The notes under the pieces: model-generated
Database searches by the model: none
What the model was told of the DNA's origin: nothing
What the model saw: the letters and a program-made list of their open reading frames with translations, nothing else
Shown here: in pieces, positions 23,629 through 36,880 of the stretch
Layout: each line of letters begins with the position of its first letter
How positions within the stretch are numbered: the stretch's first letter is position 1
Program-made: the position numbers and the translations under genes
Assembly: GCA_036426205.1 (NCBI GenBank)
Contig: CM071568.1
Location: 220,837,834 to 220,901,833, forward strand
DNA length: 64,000 nucleotides
Direction: 5' to 3'
Source: Ascaphus truei
Taxonomy: Eukaryota > Chordata > Amphibia > Anura > Ascaphidae

Positions 23629-24699
23629 ATATATAAACATAATTGTAAGCAGCCAATTCCCTGTTATGACTTGTATTTCCAAACATTCAATTAAAATTTG
23701 CCAAAAAAAATGCAGTAACAACAAACCCTTAGCTGTAAGAAGAAGCAGATATGAATTAAGCATGAAAAATTCAAGTACTTGGAATGGAAGAAGGCAACAG
23801 AAGGAGTAATTGTGCAGACCAAGAGGAAACAGGATTTCAAGCATCAGTGCCTGATAGCTGCTTTTTATTCATCCCATACACCACTGAAAGGAGTTGGTAT
23901 ACTTGGAACACTGTGCTGCTAAATCGGATACTACACCTTCAAACAGAGCTCCTAAATACAAAAAAGGAAACATGCTACTTCTAGAGTTGCTCATAAACTC
24001 ATAAAGATGAGTTCTATTGGACCCTGTTGAAGCAATCTGGGACTATACTTTATAAAATGGATACAAATTTAAACACTCATTATTTTTATGAATTATTTAT
24101 TTTTGTATGGGTAAATTTGTAATAGTCAACAAATTATAGTGGGCAGCTTTATGGTTATCATTACTTTTCAGTGACATGCACAAAGAAAAAAATATTACAT
24201 GGCCCTCCTGCTTTAACTGCTTGTGCATTGACTTTGCAGACTTTTTGTAGATTTATTTTATAACTCACTGTATGGTGTTAGTGATTCTCATCACAATAAT
24301 TATTGTTTATCTTTATTGTTATTTAGCACAGAGACAACCATTGAAGTATATAGGAATTTCCATGGAATAGTGCTCCGATTGACACTATTGCAGTTTAAAA
24401 AATAGCCCCCATTGAGTCTTGAAAATAAAGGCGCAAGGTCCGGGTACATCAAGATCTGTTAAAGTTGAGTTAATATCGCACCCGGAAAAAACCCTAAAAT
24501 ATGGGTGTTATTGGTGTTACCAACTATTTAAGTTGGAATTCGTAAACATTGTAGTAATAGTTTACCAGGTGCGATATTTGGGCCAAAATCGTTATGCTGG
24601 AATTAACGTGACCATTAATAAATGTGTTATTAACCACATCGCGATAATATTTCTATCATAAACTTCTATGATTACAGAAGCCTCTGATTGAAATAAAAT
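23629..24699. other. AT-rich DNA, no gene seen
   Basis: No gene is recognised. A short inverted pair (AATATCGCACC near 24474 and GGTGCGATATTT near 24569) suggests a small foldback remnant. Confidence 0.4.
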
Positions 24700-25440
24700 T
24701 AACCCTTTTGATGCCTGTGGTTACCAAGGTTTACTACAGGCACCATACATTGCCTAACCCCACTTGCCACCTTAGTGGCTATTAAAGCATTGCTGTGCAA
24801 TGTTTTACTGACTGCTAATGTAACCAAGGGGTTAACCCCACCAGCCATCTTACCGGGAGACCTAACCACCCTCCCCAAAACAACTACCTCCATCACCGCC
24901 CCCCCAAACAAACCTACCTCCCTTCTAGACTAATGCCCAATGTCCCTACTAGCCAAATGTAGCTAATAGTGATTTTAAGCATTAACCATAAAAATTAAAC
25001 GGGTATAAAAAAGTTACATATCATTAAAAATACATTTTAAATACATTTTAACCAAAAAAAACTTGATTGTCACTGTGGCTACCTAAGTCCTCTCAATGGG
25101 GGCCTAGATAGTCACATTGGCAATCAATGGTAAGCTATCATGAAAAAAATGATCAATTTACAATGTGAAAAGACATTACTTATCCCCCTTCATTACCTTA
25201 GTGGCTAACCGCTAAGGTAATGAAGAGGTTAACCCCTCTCACCACCCACTCGGAGGTTTAACCACCCACCCCAGGGCAACTACCCTCCCAACCCCTACCT
25301 CTGCTTCCCCCAACAAGATTACCACCCCCCCCTCCCACACACATACACACAGTAATGGGCAACAGTCCTATTAGCCAAATGTAGCAAATGTGTCTATTGA
25401 ACAGGATAACAAAATACATTTAATAAAATATACATTACAG
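24700..25440. repeat. Hairpin-module repeat array R1
   Basis: It contains the near-palindrome CATTACCTTAG ... CTAAGGTAATG (25189-25224), repeated GGGGTTAACCCC-type blocks, and a TGCCCAATG ... CTAATAG module twice (24933-24975, 25353-25395). The segment 25057-25160 recurs twice in array R2 (about 35020-35130 and 35170-35260). No coding content. Confidence 0.65.
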
Positions 25441-25489
25441 TATACCATTTATTTGCGCCTGTGGTTTGACGCCGGACGTTTCTTCTCTA

Positions 25490-25735
25490 GAGTAAGTATA
25501 CAATATATAGAGATATAGAGAGAGAGAGAGAGAGAGGAATAGCAGAGATCGCGACGAGAGAGAGAGAGAGAGAGAGAGATGATACAGAGAGTAGATAGGA
25601 AAGATATAGAGAATAACATATATAACCATAGAGACGATTATAGGATAGAGTCATTAATCTATATATAATATAGATATAGATATAGATATATACGATATAG
25701 TAGATAATATATATATATGTATATATACTTCAATT
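25490..25735. repeat. GA and TA microsatellites
   Basis: (GA)n-rich tracts at 25510-25580 grade into TA/GATA-rich sequence to about 25730. Confidence 0.85.
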
Positions 25736-26570
25736 TATAAAACTTCAGTAAAACATTTTTATCTCTGGCAAATCTAATTGTGCAGGTGATTGTTTTCCTC
25801 AGCTTTTGATGATAGATCTTGCTGCTGAGTACTGTCTTCTGGAGTTGGACGGCAGCCTGATATTGCTTCATTTATCTTGTACTCCTAAAGAGAATGGTCG
25901 AAGGATTTCATAAGCACTGTTCCGAAGTTTCTGAACACATGGTGAATTATAGCATACATTTTTTTACTTTTGACTAGAGATGGGCAAAATGCGTGCAGAA
26001 ATGCAAATATGTCGCAACTTTGCAAGTTCCTTTTATTCACGGATTTCCGCAGATCTGTCGCAAAAAGACATAAATTCTTTTTTTCCTATCACTGAAAATC
26101 CGCAGATGGATTCGTATTTGAACAAAATCTGAATTAATTTGCGAACCTAAAATGCCTGAGAGAGAGATCTGGGTGAAACAGATTTAATAAAAAAATGTGA
26201 TGGTGGATTTGGTAAAATCCGGGCGGAATAGATCTGATGGTGGATTAGGATGTATCCACCCACATTTTTTAGTGCCCAATCTATGCCCAATCCACTTTTG
26301 GATTTCCATGTGTGGGTCAGATTTTTACAAGCTACTTTATTTCTCAATACAGGGTATATGTTTCCTGTTTTTTTACTCTATTGGTATCCTTTTAAACAGC
26401 ACCACTACCTATCGTGTCCAAAAATGTAAAACAGATTTACAATTTACTCACAGATCTGCCTATATCGTGCCAACTGTCTTCAACATTGGGAAAAAAAACA
26501 GTACAGTATTTAGATTTTCATTATCCATGGAAAAGTCAAGTTGATTTTAAATTATATTGTGTGGGCTCAT
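25736..26570. other. No gene seen
   Basis: AT-rich sequence containing related phrases (GCAGAAATGCAAAT, TCCGCAGAT) of a possible old repeat. No reading frame of interest. Confidence 0.4.
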
Positions 26571-27046
26571 TTAAAGCTGCAATCCAAGCAATATCCTACA
26601 TGTGTGTTTTTTTTATTTAAATAAATCCATTCTGTACTATGAGAAAATACTTGTAGCATTTTTTTTAAAACAAGTCTGAATTAATTTTTCATGTATTATA
26701 ATGTAACAAGCATTTTTTGTTTCTATAGCAAACTTTTATAAAGTCACATCCCCTTCCTCTTCTGAAACAGGCTTTGGCACACCCATTTTTGTGCCCTTCC
26801 CTCTCTCTAGCAGTGCACCTCCATGTAGTGACTTCCTGGTCACATGATGTTCCCCACAAAACTTTGCATCTTTGGTCCTCTTCTGCTGCACTGACAGCCA
26901 TTTAGTGAACCCCCGAGCCAAATCTTTGCTGATCGATCACAGGAGAATGGATCAATCGGCAACATAGCTAATTACTTATCATTGTGTGAATTGTATTGAT
27001 GCATATATTAAAGGGGGAAAAATAGCAGCTTGGATTGCTGCTTTAT
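26571..27046 (+). mobile_element. Kolobok/T2-like MITE copy K3
   Basis: TTAA is at the left end (26571-26574) and a decayed TTAT at the right. The ends AAAGCTGCAATCCAAGCA and its approximate complement are inverted. The interior shares TATGAGAAAATACTTGTAGC with K4 and is the reverse of K1 and K2. Confidence 0.7.
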
Positions 27047-29614
27047 GATTGTTGTCATTAATTTGTGCTGTTCTATAAATCTACCCTTACCACTGCATCA
27101 TATCAATCGCTGCAGTGCAGTTGATTATGCCCATCACATAGAAGCAATATTTGACTGCAGTATTGAACCCAAGTCTTTATTTTATATCAAGTAGCAAATC
27201 ATTTTTTTAACAATGACAGAATTTACTGTACATGGACAAGTGCCTATAATTTTTTTGCACCTGTAATATACACTGGTAGTAGGCAGTACTAGAAAATGCA
27301 TTGCAGGGTACAGAGCGCTGAAATCAGCAATAACTTGGAAATGTGACTATGAACTAATAGTAACACTGTATTATGTATTTATTTGAAAACAATTACAGTC
27401 CGCTACAAGCCTATTTTCAAATAACAAAGTCCAACATCTAACAACTACTATTGAAATAGCAGTGCAACTGTAATCAGCTAAGGTTTAACTAAACGTATAA
27501 GAGGTTCTGTTTAAAGCCAATAAATACATGCATCCTTCATGTCACCTGTGTGATGTGCCTATTTAGACTGAGTGATTCTATAAAAGATATCTTTCAGTCA
27601 CTTTATATCTAGAGGCTTATCTACGGCAAAACTCCCATCCATTTCACTAACTAAATAGAATGTGTATTGAAAAGGGTTTCTCGTAGCTATTTATTTGTAA
27701 GTGTTGCTGCTAATGGGAAGAATGGTTCGATTTAAACACCATAAACGGCATTGGGAATGTGCTAGATTTTTCTTGCTACACATTCGCAACACTGTTCATG
27801 CCTTCTATTATCTCACCTGATTTGCCTTATAGTTATTGGTGCTGTTTGCATGCAGTTTAGAACATAATTAACAAGGCATCTTTAGCAAACAGACTGGGGG
27901 TTCTTTATTTTAGTGGACCTTGAAAATGTTTCTTATGATATGATAATTCATAAGCTGAAGGTTGAACTTTTCTTCTGCAGAATATATCACACAAATAACT
28001 GGTTAAATACAGTAGTTACTGATAATAATGGAAAAAATGTGCTCTGTAGGATGTACTTGTTAAGGTAACAATGTATCTCTAGCACTTTATTTCACAGCAT
28101 TTAATGTTTTGCTTAAAGCTGTTATCTTCTTCATTAATACTTTGCCCACCTAACTTGGTTATACCATGAAAAAATATGGAAGAACCTGCTTTAGTTCAGG
28201 ATATACCAATTGCATAAGGTTTAGAAGGATACCACTCATTAAGATAGTGCAGTGTATTAATATAACAGCTAAGCAAATTGGTTACCTAGCCATTGTCATA
28301 TGAAGATAAAATAGTTCTGATAACCTAAAACAAAGAAAATCCACTGGCAATAAAAATAACGAACACATTGCCTAATCGCTTGACCTTGTAAAGTAGAAAA
28401 TTTTATCCCTCTATCAGTCGTAACAAATCTGCATTTGTGGTACAGTATGTGGTGACTTTTTCAATGTTATCCAAATAATATACTGTATGAATTTATCTTT
28501 TCATTATAATCTCAGAAATGATATACTATTTAATGGGGATGATAAATCAGAATGCGCTGTTTAATTTTTTTAAGACTATGAATATGCACAAATTTTAAAA
28601 TGATTAAGGTGGCTATTTATCAAAGGTGCAAGCAAGACTGGGGCAAAACCACAGCAACAAAATACACCAGATTTAGCAAAGAAACAATGGAATTTTTCAC
28701 TTTGATAAATCTGTTGCATTTTTATTTGCTGAAGGTTTGCAGCTGGGAGAATTTGAGAAATAGACCCCTATGGACTTTGGTTCTTTTCTGGATGTCTTTC
28801 TTCAGTGCAGAGTGCTGTTCGTTGATGCCTCGCTAAAAACGTTGGCTCTTGAAGTGTAAAATAAAAACATTAGCAACTGTCTGAATAGCTACAATTTTGT
28901 TAAAATGCTAACTTTTCAAGGTTTACGTAGAATTTATTCTTGTTCAATCAGTTCAAATGTTGGTCAAGGTTACCCATTGGAAATTAATATGCTATATTGA
29001 AATACAGTATCTCAGTACAGTGTATCTGTATGCTTTTAGTCAGTAAATGCTCCTTCTTAGAGAAATTGGAACCTACGCTAGATTCAAATGACATACTGTG
29101 CCTAAAATGTTGATTTGTTTTTTTTTGTGGTGACAAACCCCATTGCCATATAACCTGCTGTAATAATCAGTTAAGTAAAAAAAAAAATGAGGATCCTTAT
29201 AATGTTTTGGGGTTTCCAATCAGAAAAACCTTTAGCTATGCAGAAGAGTGCAATAATCTAAATCAGTACAGTAAATGCTTTATATTGTCACATTTTACAT
29301 AACATCCTTATCACGTATAACCACTCAACTTAAAGATGGATCTTTCTTAAAACACCATCTGGTATTTATCAATATTTTATTAGTATTAGTAATATTTGAC
29401 AGCATAAGAAGCGTTAGGATTCATTTCACTGGTACCATAATTATAATACGATGAAAGGCATTTATTGTAAATAGAAACATAGGAAGATAGAGCACTTTTA
29501 CAGGAACAGATTACCAATAAATCAATATAAGCCAGTAAAAAAAGCAGAATGCATTGAGTAATATATGATATTTACTATTGTGCATTTTCACAGATAAATA
29601 TTCATCGCAAAATG
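27047..29614. other. AT-rich DNA, no gene seen
   Basis: No recognisable element, RNA or coding sequence in about 2.5 kb. Confidence 0.45.
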
Positions 29615-30125
29615 CCTCCTCAAGGGGAGAAGCAAGAAGGGGAGGAGACGAGAGAAAGACGGTAAAGAGGGAGGAGACAGAGAAAGACAAAAATGAGGGA
29701 AAGAGTGATTGCATGGAGGAGAGAAGAGAAAGCAAGGCAGTGAGAGTAGACAGAGAGGGACACAGCAAGGAAGAAAGGTGAGACAGCAAGGATAGGAGGA
29801 GAGATAGCAATGAGAGGAGGAGAGACAGCAAGGAGAGGAGGAGATAGAGAGTCTGTAATGAGGAGGAGGGAATGGAGAGAGCAGTGTGCTCACAGGGCAG
29901 GAGGGAGTGCAAAAAGAGGGGAGGAGAGACAAGGCAAGTGGTGGGAGGAAACAGAGAAGCAGCAAGGCAAGGAGATGAGTAGGAGAGGAGGGAGTGTAGT
30001 GTGCACAGAGAGGAGCAGACAGAGAAAGGCAGGGAGTGCAAAGAGAGGAGAGGAGTGAGTGAAAAGAGGCATGATGGAGGAGAGAGTAAGGTGGGTAAGA
30101 GAGGACAAGAGACAGCAAGGCATTA
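29615..30125 (+). repeat. Purine-rich (GGA/GAGA) minisatellite tract
   Basis: About 510 bp in which the plus strand is overwhelmingly A and G, built from variants of GGAGGAGAGA and AGAGACAGCAAGGA. Long frames on both strands here, such as serine/leucine-rich ones on the minus strand, follow from composition and are not genes. Confidence 0.85.
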
Positions 30126-32214
30126 TAGGGAAGGATGAAAACAAAGAGTAATGTTTAATTAATAACCTTTAAGATCTGCAAGAAATATGTTACGCCGGGT
30201 ACAGCTCGTACAGTGTATTACATTATCAACAAAATGATAAATATTGTAAAACAACTATTTCATAAAAGCTTTGCACTTTAATTTACCTAATTCTAATAAG
30301 AACTGCAAATGTAATGGGCAAATATCTAGGGTCCATCTGACCTCACATAACAAGATGCTCGCGGATTTTTTTTGTTCATCATCATTTCTAGTAAAATTGT
30401 GGCTGGTGATTTTATTTTCTTGCCATGTCAACAAAACTGAGATGTTAAAAAAAAAATAGGGTAGGTAAGTAATTCAGCATTGCCCAAACAAACCTTGTAC
30501 TCAGTATGACAGACCAGTATGGTGAAGTAATTTCAGTTTTTCTTAATTAAAACATTGTATTTGTGAGCGATGTGCAGGCAAAGACCCCCATTGTATTTGC
30601 TGTTAAATTGTTTCCCCTGTTCTGGCAAAGAGACCAGATCCATTTAAATGAATGAGACTAAAATCTTTCCCAGCACATAGAAGATGACCACAGCATATTC
30701 TATAGGGGCCAAAGTAGCTATGTTACTCACAAATAAAAAGCAGTATAGGCTGTCAGTTGTTTTTATTAACGTCAAAATGTCACAATCAATCTTTGTTATA
30801 GTAACCGGATTGCTAGTATGCAAATAATAATAATAAAGCCAATAATCACTATTACTCTTATTAGATATAAATGTTCATTTATTTTTACTTTATATTTTAA
30901 TTTCTTACTCTTTTCTAAATCTATTCCATAAGTTGTAAAAGTTTGCATTGTATTGTGATATTGTTATACGCTTAAGGAAAACCAGTGGCGTGTATAACGT
31001 GACTAGCACACATGTTCACCTAAATTGTGGCTCGTTTTCAAAGAGCAGTGAAAGAGATGAACAGCCACTGATGCCAGCAATTCTTCTAACAGTTGCTTTG
31101 TCAACTGTTTAGGAAAAAGTAAATGAGTTGTGAAAGAGAATAAAAACTGCCTGGAAGGGGATGTTGTCTTTAAACTTAGAATCTTATAAAGAATTAACTG
31201 TCTTCCTGTAGGGCTTCAGGCACAGCCATCCTTTATCTGGAAAATAAAGGACTTTTGCAAAAAATGTTGTTGTCTTAGAATGTCTTTTAGTTGTTACCAC
31301 TGCAAACAAAATATGTTTGTTTCTCTGTTATTCTTTATTCTCTTTTCTGTGGAATGGCTCAAAGCAGATTTTTTTTCACGTTTTAGTTTAGCAGGGAATT
31401 CTGCCCCCTATTGCTTTTAATTTCATTTTTCATATTATATCATCTCGTAAGGTTAATAGTTGTTCTTGATTCTTGCTAAAAGTCAAATTCTCTCTGTGTA
31501 TTTCCACTAAATCAGTTGTATAGCGGATGCTTAAACCAAGGAAACCTTGTCGTAACTGTGTAAATATTTGCCTTTACATAAAATGCATCCAGTCCACTTT
31601 GTTATATTTAGCCCATATGCAAAATTCATGAGAGGATTAGCATGGGCATATAATCATTGGTAAATAAAGTGCAGTCTCTTGTGTGGAAGAAGGCAGTCTG
31701 CATGGGGAGACAGTGAGGAGGCCCAGCACAACTTTGTTGGCTTGTGAACTTTGCAAAACTAGTTTTCCCATCCTTTCAGCAGAAAGAGTTAAGGTAAAAA
31801 AGAAAGAGCTGGCTATAAAGTTGTGTTTACAGCATAGAAACAAAAGAAACTAGTTAAAAACAAAAATAAACATATCTCCACTCCTTTACACTGTAAAAAG
31901 ATGTTTCATCAGTTTGCGCTGTTGTGCTGCACAGCTAACATTACATAGAATTAACCCTAATTTAGAGTAAAGGTTATCCTTATATTTACATCATTACATA
32001 TTTACATCAGTACACAATCTGTTTGCCCTACTGTATGTTACTGTCATGAGAGCTCCAGTTGTTTTTCGAAAAGCCTTTCTACTTATATATCAGGGCAGCC
32101 ATTTTCATAGGATTGATCAATTTTTGCATATTTTGGGGCCACAAAATGGATGACAAGATATTGATCGAATTTCATGGATATTTAAAGACCTGAAAGGGCA
32201 GATGAATGTGAAGA
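30126..32214. other. AT-rich DNA, no gene seen
   Basis: No recognisable coding sequence, RNA gene or element boundary. Confidence 0.45.
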
Positions 32215-32411
32215 AGAAGCAGCCTCCTCTGCCATTCTCCTGTGCGGCTTAAAGGCGCAGGACTGTACCGTGCCTGTCACTCACCGCTGGGCACTTGATT
32301 TTTGCAACCCACAATGCCTTGCAATTAAAGGAGTGACGCAGCCAGCCTTCACAAAGTCTGGAAATCTGCGCCTTTAAGCCGCACGGTAGAAAGGAAGAGG
32401 TGGCTGCTTCA
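32215..32411. mobile_element. Small foldback MITE with about 45-bp arms
   Basis: Bases 32215-32260 pair inverted with 32366-32411; the arms share GCGGCTTAAAGGCGCAG. The whole unit is about 197 bp. No target duplication could be fixed, so the superfamily is unassigned. Confidence 0.65.
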
Positions 32412-32473
32412 TTCCCTTCAGGAAATGTTTACCCTTGCTGCTTCATTTACAGAGATAAAGTCAAGGGTCCTAA

Positions 32474-33342
32474 GGCTGAGTCCCCGCTGACGCTGAGCGT
32501 GCTTGGCACGCTTACCTCTTTAGATCTGTATCTTCCCGTCCCCGCTCACCCGGTGCGCCCACGCTTATGTGCGGGCACGTAGGCTCTCCAAAGCTTGGTG
32601 CTTGGGGAGACAAGGGAATTTGACTTTGGAGCTCAGAGCAAGGTCACATGACCCTGCTCTGACCAATGGGGAGAGAGAGGCAGTATAGGCTGAGCGAAGA
32701 GAGGTGGAAGCATGGGGGGCTGAGCGGAGAGAGGTGATGAGGGGGCGGGGGGGCTGAACGGAGAGAGGTGAAGAGGTGGTGTGGGGGACTGAGCGGAGAG
32801 AGGTGAAGGAGGGGATGCTGAGCAGAGAGAGTTGAAGAGGGGGGGGGGGCTGAGCGGAGAGAGGGAGACAGATGCTTTAAAATGGTGTGGATTATTTTGC
32901 ACGTGTGCTTTTTGTGTTGGTTTTGCATTTGCAAGGGGTTGTATAGGGTTAGGGATGAGTTTCACCACATTTTATGTTGCAATTAAAATACCAAGCTAAC
33001 GTAAACCGTCTTTGTAAGAATCTCACACAAAACATGGGACATTGTGAAGTGTTTGGGCATGTATAGGCAGACTAAGTACAAGGGGCAAACAGATTTGCTC
33101 ATGTAATTTGCTGAGCAGAGGTGGAAGGGGGGAGAGAGAGGAGGGAAGGGGGAGGGAGACACACACACAGAGACAGACACACACAGCCCCGATCCAGCCA
33201 ATGACACACACCCTCCCTTCATAGCCACGCCCTCGCCCCTGCTTTAAAATTATTGCAGGACAGCCGAACGCTCATGCTTGAAGAGTTGGTGACGTCACCA
33301 CTCTCAAGCATGAGCGCGGTCAGCACCAGCGGGGACTCAGCC
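32474..33342. mobile_element. GC-rich MITE copy H2
   Basis: The ends GGCTGAGTCCCCGCTG and CAGCGGGGACTCAGCC are perfect inverted repeats, flanked by TAA on the left and TTA on the right. It is 869 bp. The interior holds a minisatellite built on GCTGAGCGGAGAGAGGTGA (about 32690-32870) and a CA tract near 33161-33185. Shared internal sequence (CTCATGCTTGAAGAG) links it to H3. Confidence 0.75.
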
Positions 33343-33345
33343 TTA

Positions 33346-34289
33346 GTGTTTGAGTGTGGGAGGTTTGTGTGCATATGATGGGTTTTAAGTTGGCTATGAA
33401 TATATATACTTCATTTACTTGTGAGGACATAATTCACTGTGTGGATAGCTCTGTGTTTCTGCATTTTGTGCGAAAACTTAGGTTGTGTGTTTTTTAGTGG
33501 TTTAAGGACTTTAAAGGATTTTTCAAAGACCAGAGCAGGAGAAACACATATTGTGGTGGCAGCCCTGCAAGATATAGCTAAAAATGCTATGACTTCTTTA
33601 AGGATCTATAATGTCCCTGTTTGTGTGTACAAGCTGACAAGCATTATGGAAAGTTGTAATAGAACAAGTGCAACTTGTCGGAAATGTGTGACACCATGAC
33701 CAAAAGTACCAGACAATACAATGTATAAGGCAATAAATACAATACCATTTCTGGTTCAGTGGATTAAACATTATGGCCATATTTACTGGTAGTGATATAT
33801 GAACTCACTGTTGCTCAAACTTTCTAAAAACGTAAAAGAATAATTTCAAATTTGGCATGAAAAGTTATTGTGAAACAACCCAATATGTTCAATATTTACT
33901 ATTACACTTTTGTAAAATTACAAAATTGCAACCTTGTAATTTAAATAACATGGCAATATCACACTAAAATGTTTTTTTTACCGAGCTATAACAATCTGGC
34001 TATAACAAGTAGTGTGATAGCTGAAAAAAATGCCCAAACTCGTATTTTTTGCCAGCAACTGCTATTCACTAAACTCCAATATGCACATCGTACTATAAAC
34101 ACATTCATTCTTATCTCACAATCTAAAGGGTGGCGAGACCAGAATTACGATTTTCTTATCAAGGCGTTTCTTTTATTTTTACGGCATAGTATTGGTACTG
34201 GGGATCTCTAGGAGTCTCCGGGGGCCTAGGGAGCTGACCCGCATATTTATTTCAGCTCCGGAGATTCACGGATTCAATCCTATGTAATA
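33346..34289. other. AT-rich DNA, no gene seen
   Basis: No recognisable gene or element. Confidence 0.45.
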
Positions 34290-35300
34290 AAAATTAAATT
34301 ACAGCCAGTTTCATTTCCTTAGCGGCTAATCGCAAAGGTAATGAAAGGGTTAAATAGCAGGCACTGCTTGGTTGTTGGTACAGGGGGTGGGTGAAGCTTG
34401 TAGTTGCCCCAGGGTCGGTGTTTAGGGCTTGTGAGAGGGTGGCAGTAGAAGTTAACCCCTTCATACACCCACTAAGGTAATGAAGGGGTTAACCCTTTGT
34501 GCTACCTTCCTGCAAGACCTAAACACCATCCTGGGGCAACTATCACCTTCACCCACCCCTGTACCAACAACACTACACAGGAATGGGTAAAAGTGCTATT
34601 AGCCAGAGATGCTAATAGCGCTTTTCCCCGTTCAAAAAACCATTACAGTGCAATACAATAAAAATAAATACAACCCCCCACCACCCAATACACACTGTAA
34701 TGGGCAAAATTCCTGTTATCCAGATATGGATAATAGCGCATTTGCCCATTAAAAATAAAACAGTACCCAGCTAGCACAAAGTAAATTAAAGTTGGACTTA
34801 CCCCTGCCGGGATGATGGCCGTCCTTGTTTTCTTCCGCGTCCTCCTCATCCTCCCTGGGCAGCAACATTACAATAAAAAAACAAACTACTGGCCGCTAAC
34901 CTCTTAATCACCTTAGTGGTTAGTAACCGCTATAGTAATTAAGGGGTTATCCCCCCCCCGCTACCCATGAGGTAGGCCTAACGACAAAATAAAACACATG
35001 ACATTTAAATAAAAACAAGCATTTCACAATAAAGCCATTGTTTGTCACTGTGATAAATCATGCCCACAATATGGGCATGGATTGCCAAAATGACAATGAA
35101 AGGGCAAGCTGAAAAAACAAACAAAAAAATACGGTACATTACAATGAAATAAAAACAAAAATTTGCCAAACAATTCATTGCTTGTCACTTTGCTTATCTA
35201 TACCCATAAAGGGGCATAGATAAGCACATCACCAGTCAATGGGCAACCTAAAAAAATTACTCAATTAAATAAAATACAATCAATGTGTTTCTTACCTTTG
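34290..35300. repeat. Hairpin-module repeat array R2
   Basis: A run of separate palindromes: AACCCCTTCAT with ATGAAGGGGTT (34453-34495); ATGGGTAAAAGTGCTATTAGC with its near complement (34583-34631); AATGGGCAAA with TTTGCCCATT (34698-34750); CATGCCC with GGGCATG (about 35068); TCTATACCC with GGGGCATAGA (about 35195). It shares modules with array R1 at 24700-25440. Non-coding. Confidence 0.65.
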
Positions 35301-35647
35301 TCGAGATTCACTCTCTGAATCCTACACCGGCACCAACTCTTGACCCTCGACGCAATGCTCAACAGCCTGATGCTCAGAAGTCCATAGTCCTCAGTTGATT
35401 GAAGAGACATCTCCGGTAAATTCTTTCTTTTCTTCTTACAAAGAAGAGAAGACAGAAGAAAAAATCTTGCTTATCTATATTGAGGGGTGAAGTTAGCATC
35501 GGGAAAAAGTTATGATAATAGCAGGGAAGGTGGCCACTAGTTGGTGGTGGATGGTGGTGCTACAGGCAGGCGGGCACTAATGGTAGCTCAGTCAGCAGCA
35601 ACAGCTTAGCTTGTAAGTCTCATGTTATCTCCTGTCATTTATGTTCT
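35301..35647. other. No gene seen
   Basis: Short unassigned stretch containing a small hairpin (TTTCTTCTTACAAAGAAGAG near 35428). Confidence 0.4.
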
Positions 35648-35833
35648 CTCTAGACCAGGGGTGAGCAAACTTTTTATGCCGAGCCCCCCTTGTCATTCAT
35701 GAAATTTTTCGGCCCCCCCCTGCCTGATGTAATCAAAATCACATGAGAAAAAAAAACCCTTTATTAAACGGTATATAATGTAAATACAAATATGTTTAAA
35801 TACTTATTTAAACAGCTCGCGCTTGCAAAATTA

Positions 35834-36044
35834 GGCTGCGTCCACGCTGCTGCTGAGAGCGGTGAGATCACCAAATCTCCAAGCATGAGCACAGGGTGTC
35901 CTGCATAATTTTGCAAGTACGAGCGGGGGGGCGTGGATCGGGGATATTTCTGTGTGTGTTTGTGTGGCTGTGTGTGTGTGCATTAACTGCTGCTGAGCGT
36001 GCTTCAAAGTCAATTTTGTTTGTCTTGGCGCTTGGGAGAGCGTA
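35834..36044. mobile_element. GC-rich MITE copy H3, deleted
   Basis: Preceded by TTA, it begins GGCTGCGTCCACGCTG and shares CCAAGCATGAGC with the inverted end of H2; its later part (CAAAGTCAATTTTGT ... GCTTGG) matches the other end of H2 reversed. The far end is missing, so this is a rearranged copy inside the hAT element. Confidence 0.6.
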
Positions 36045-36068
36045 TGCCCCCCAGTTTGTGCACCGCTG

Positions 36069-36880
36069 CATTCAATCACAACACCCATACACACACACTC
36101 ACAACACAGACACTGCACACATACTCAATCACAACACACACACCCAGACAAAACACACAATCAATCACAACCAACACAGAAAACAAACACACACATACTC
36201 AATCACAACCAACACTCAATCACAACACACACAATCACAACCAACACTCAATCAACAACACACACAATCACAACCAACACTCAATCACAACACACACTCA
36301 ATCAAACCAACACAGACACAACACACACTCAATCACAACACACACACAACAAAACACACCTCATCACAACACACACACACATAATCACACCACACATACT
36401 CAATGACAACACACACACAGACACAACACACCACACACAATCACAATCAACACAGACACAACACACACACTCATTCACAACACACACTCAATCACAACCA
36501 ACACAGACACACCACGCACATATTACAACACAGACACAATCACACACTCAATCCCACAATCACAACACACACATACTCTTAATCACAACACATTCACCAC
36601 ACACTCATATCACAACACACACCACACACGCTCAATCACAACCAGCACAGACACAACACACACAACACAGACACACACAACACACAATCACAACCAACAC
36701 ACACCACACACAATCACAACACACACAATCACAACCAACACAGACAACACACACAATCATAACACATACCACACAACTCAATTACAACCAACACAGACAA
36801 CACACACACTCATATCACAACCAACACAGACACAACACACACTCAATCACAACACACACACTCATATCACAACACACTTC
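36069..36880. repeat. (CAATCACAACACACA)n-type microsatellite
   Basis: About 0.8 kb of C/A-rich tandem sequence built from CAATCACAAC, CACACA and ACCAACACAGACA units. Frames across it are threonine/histidine/asparagine-rich and not genes. Confidence 0.9.

Noticed and set aside
29511..30144. Long serine/leucine-rich minus-strand frames of up to 176 codons.
   Set aside because: They result from the purine-rich tract, which lacks stops on the complementary strand in several frames.
35896..36406. Frames of 135-162 codons rich in threonine, histidine and asparagine.
   Set aside because: They are translations of a C/A-rich microsatellite.
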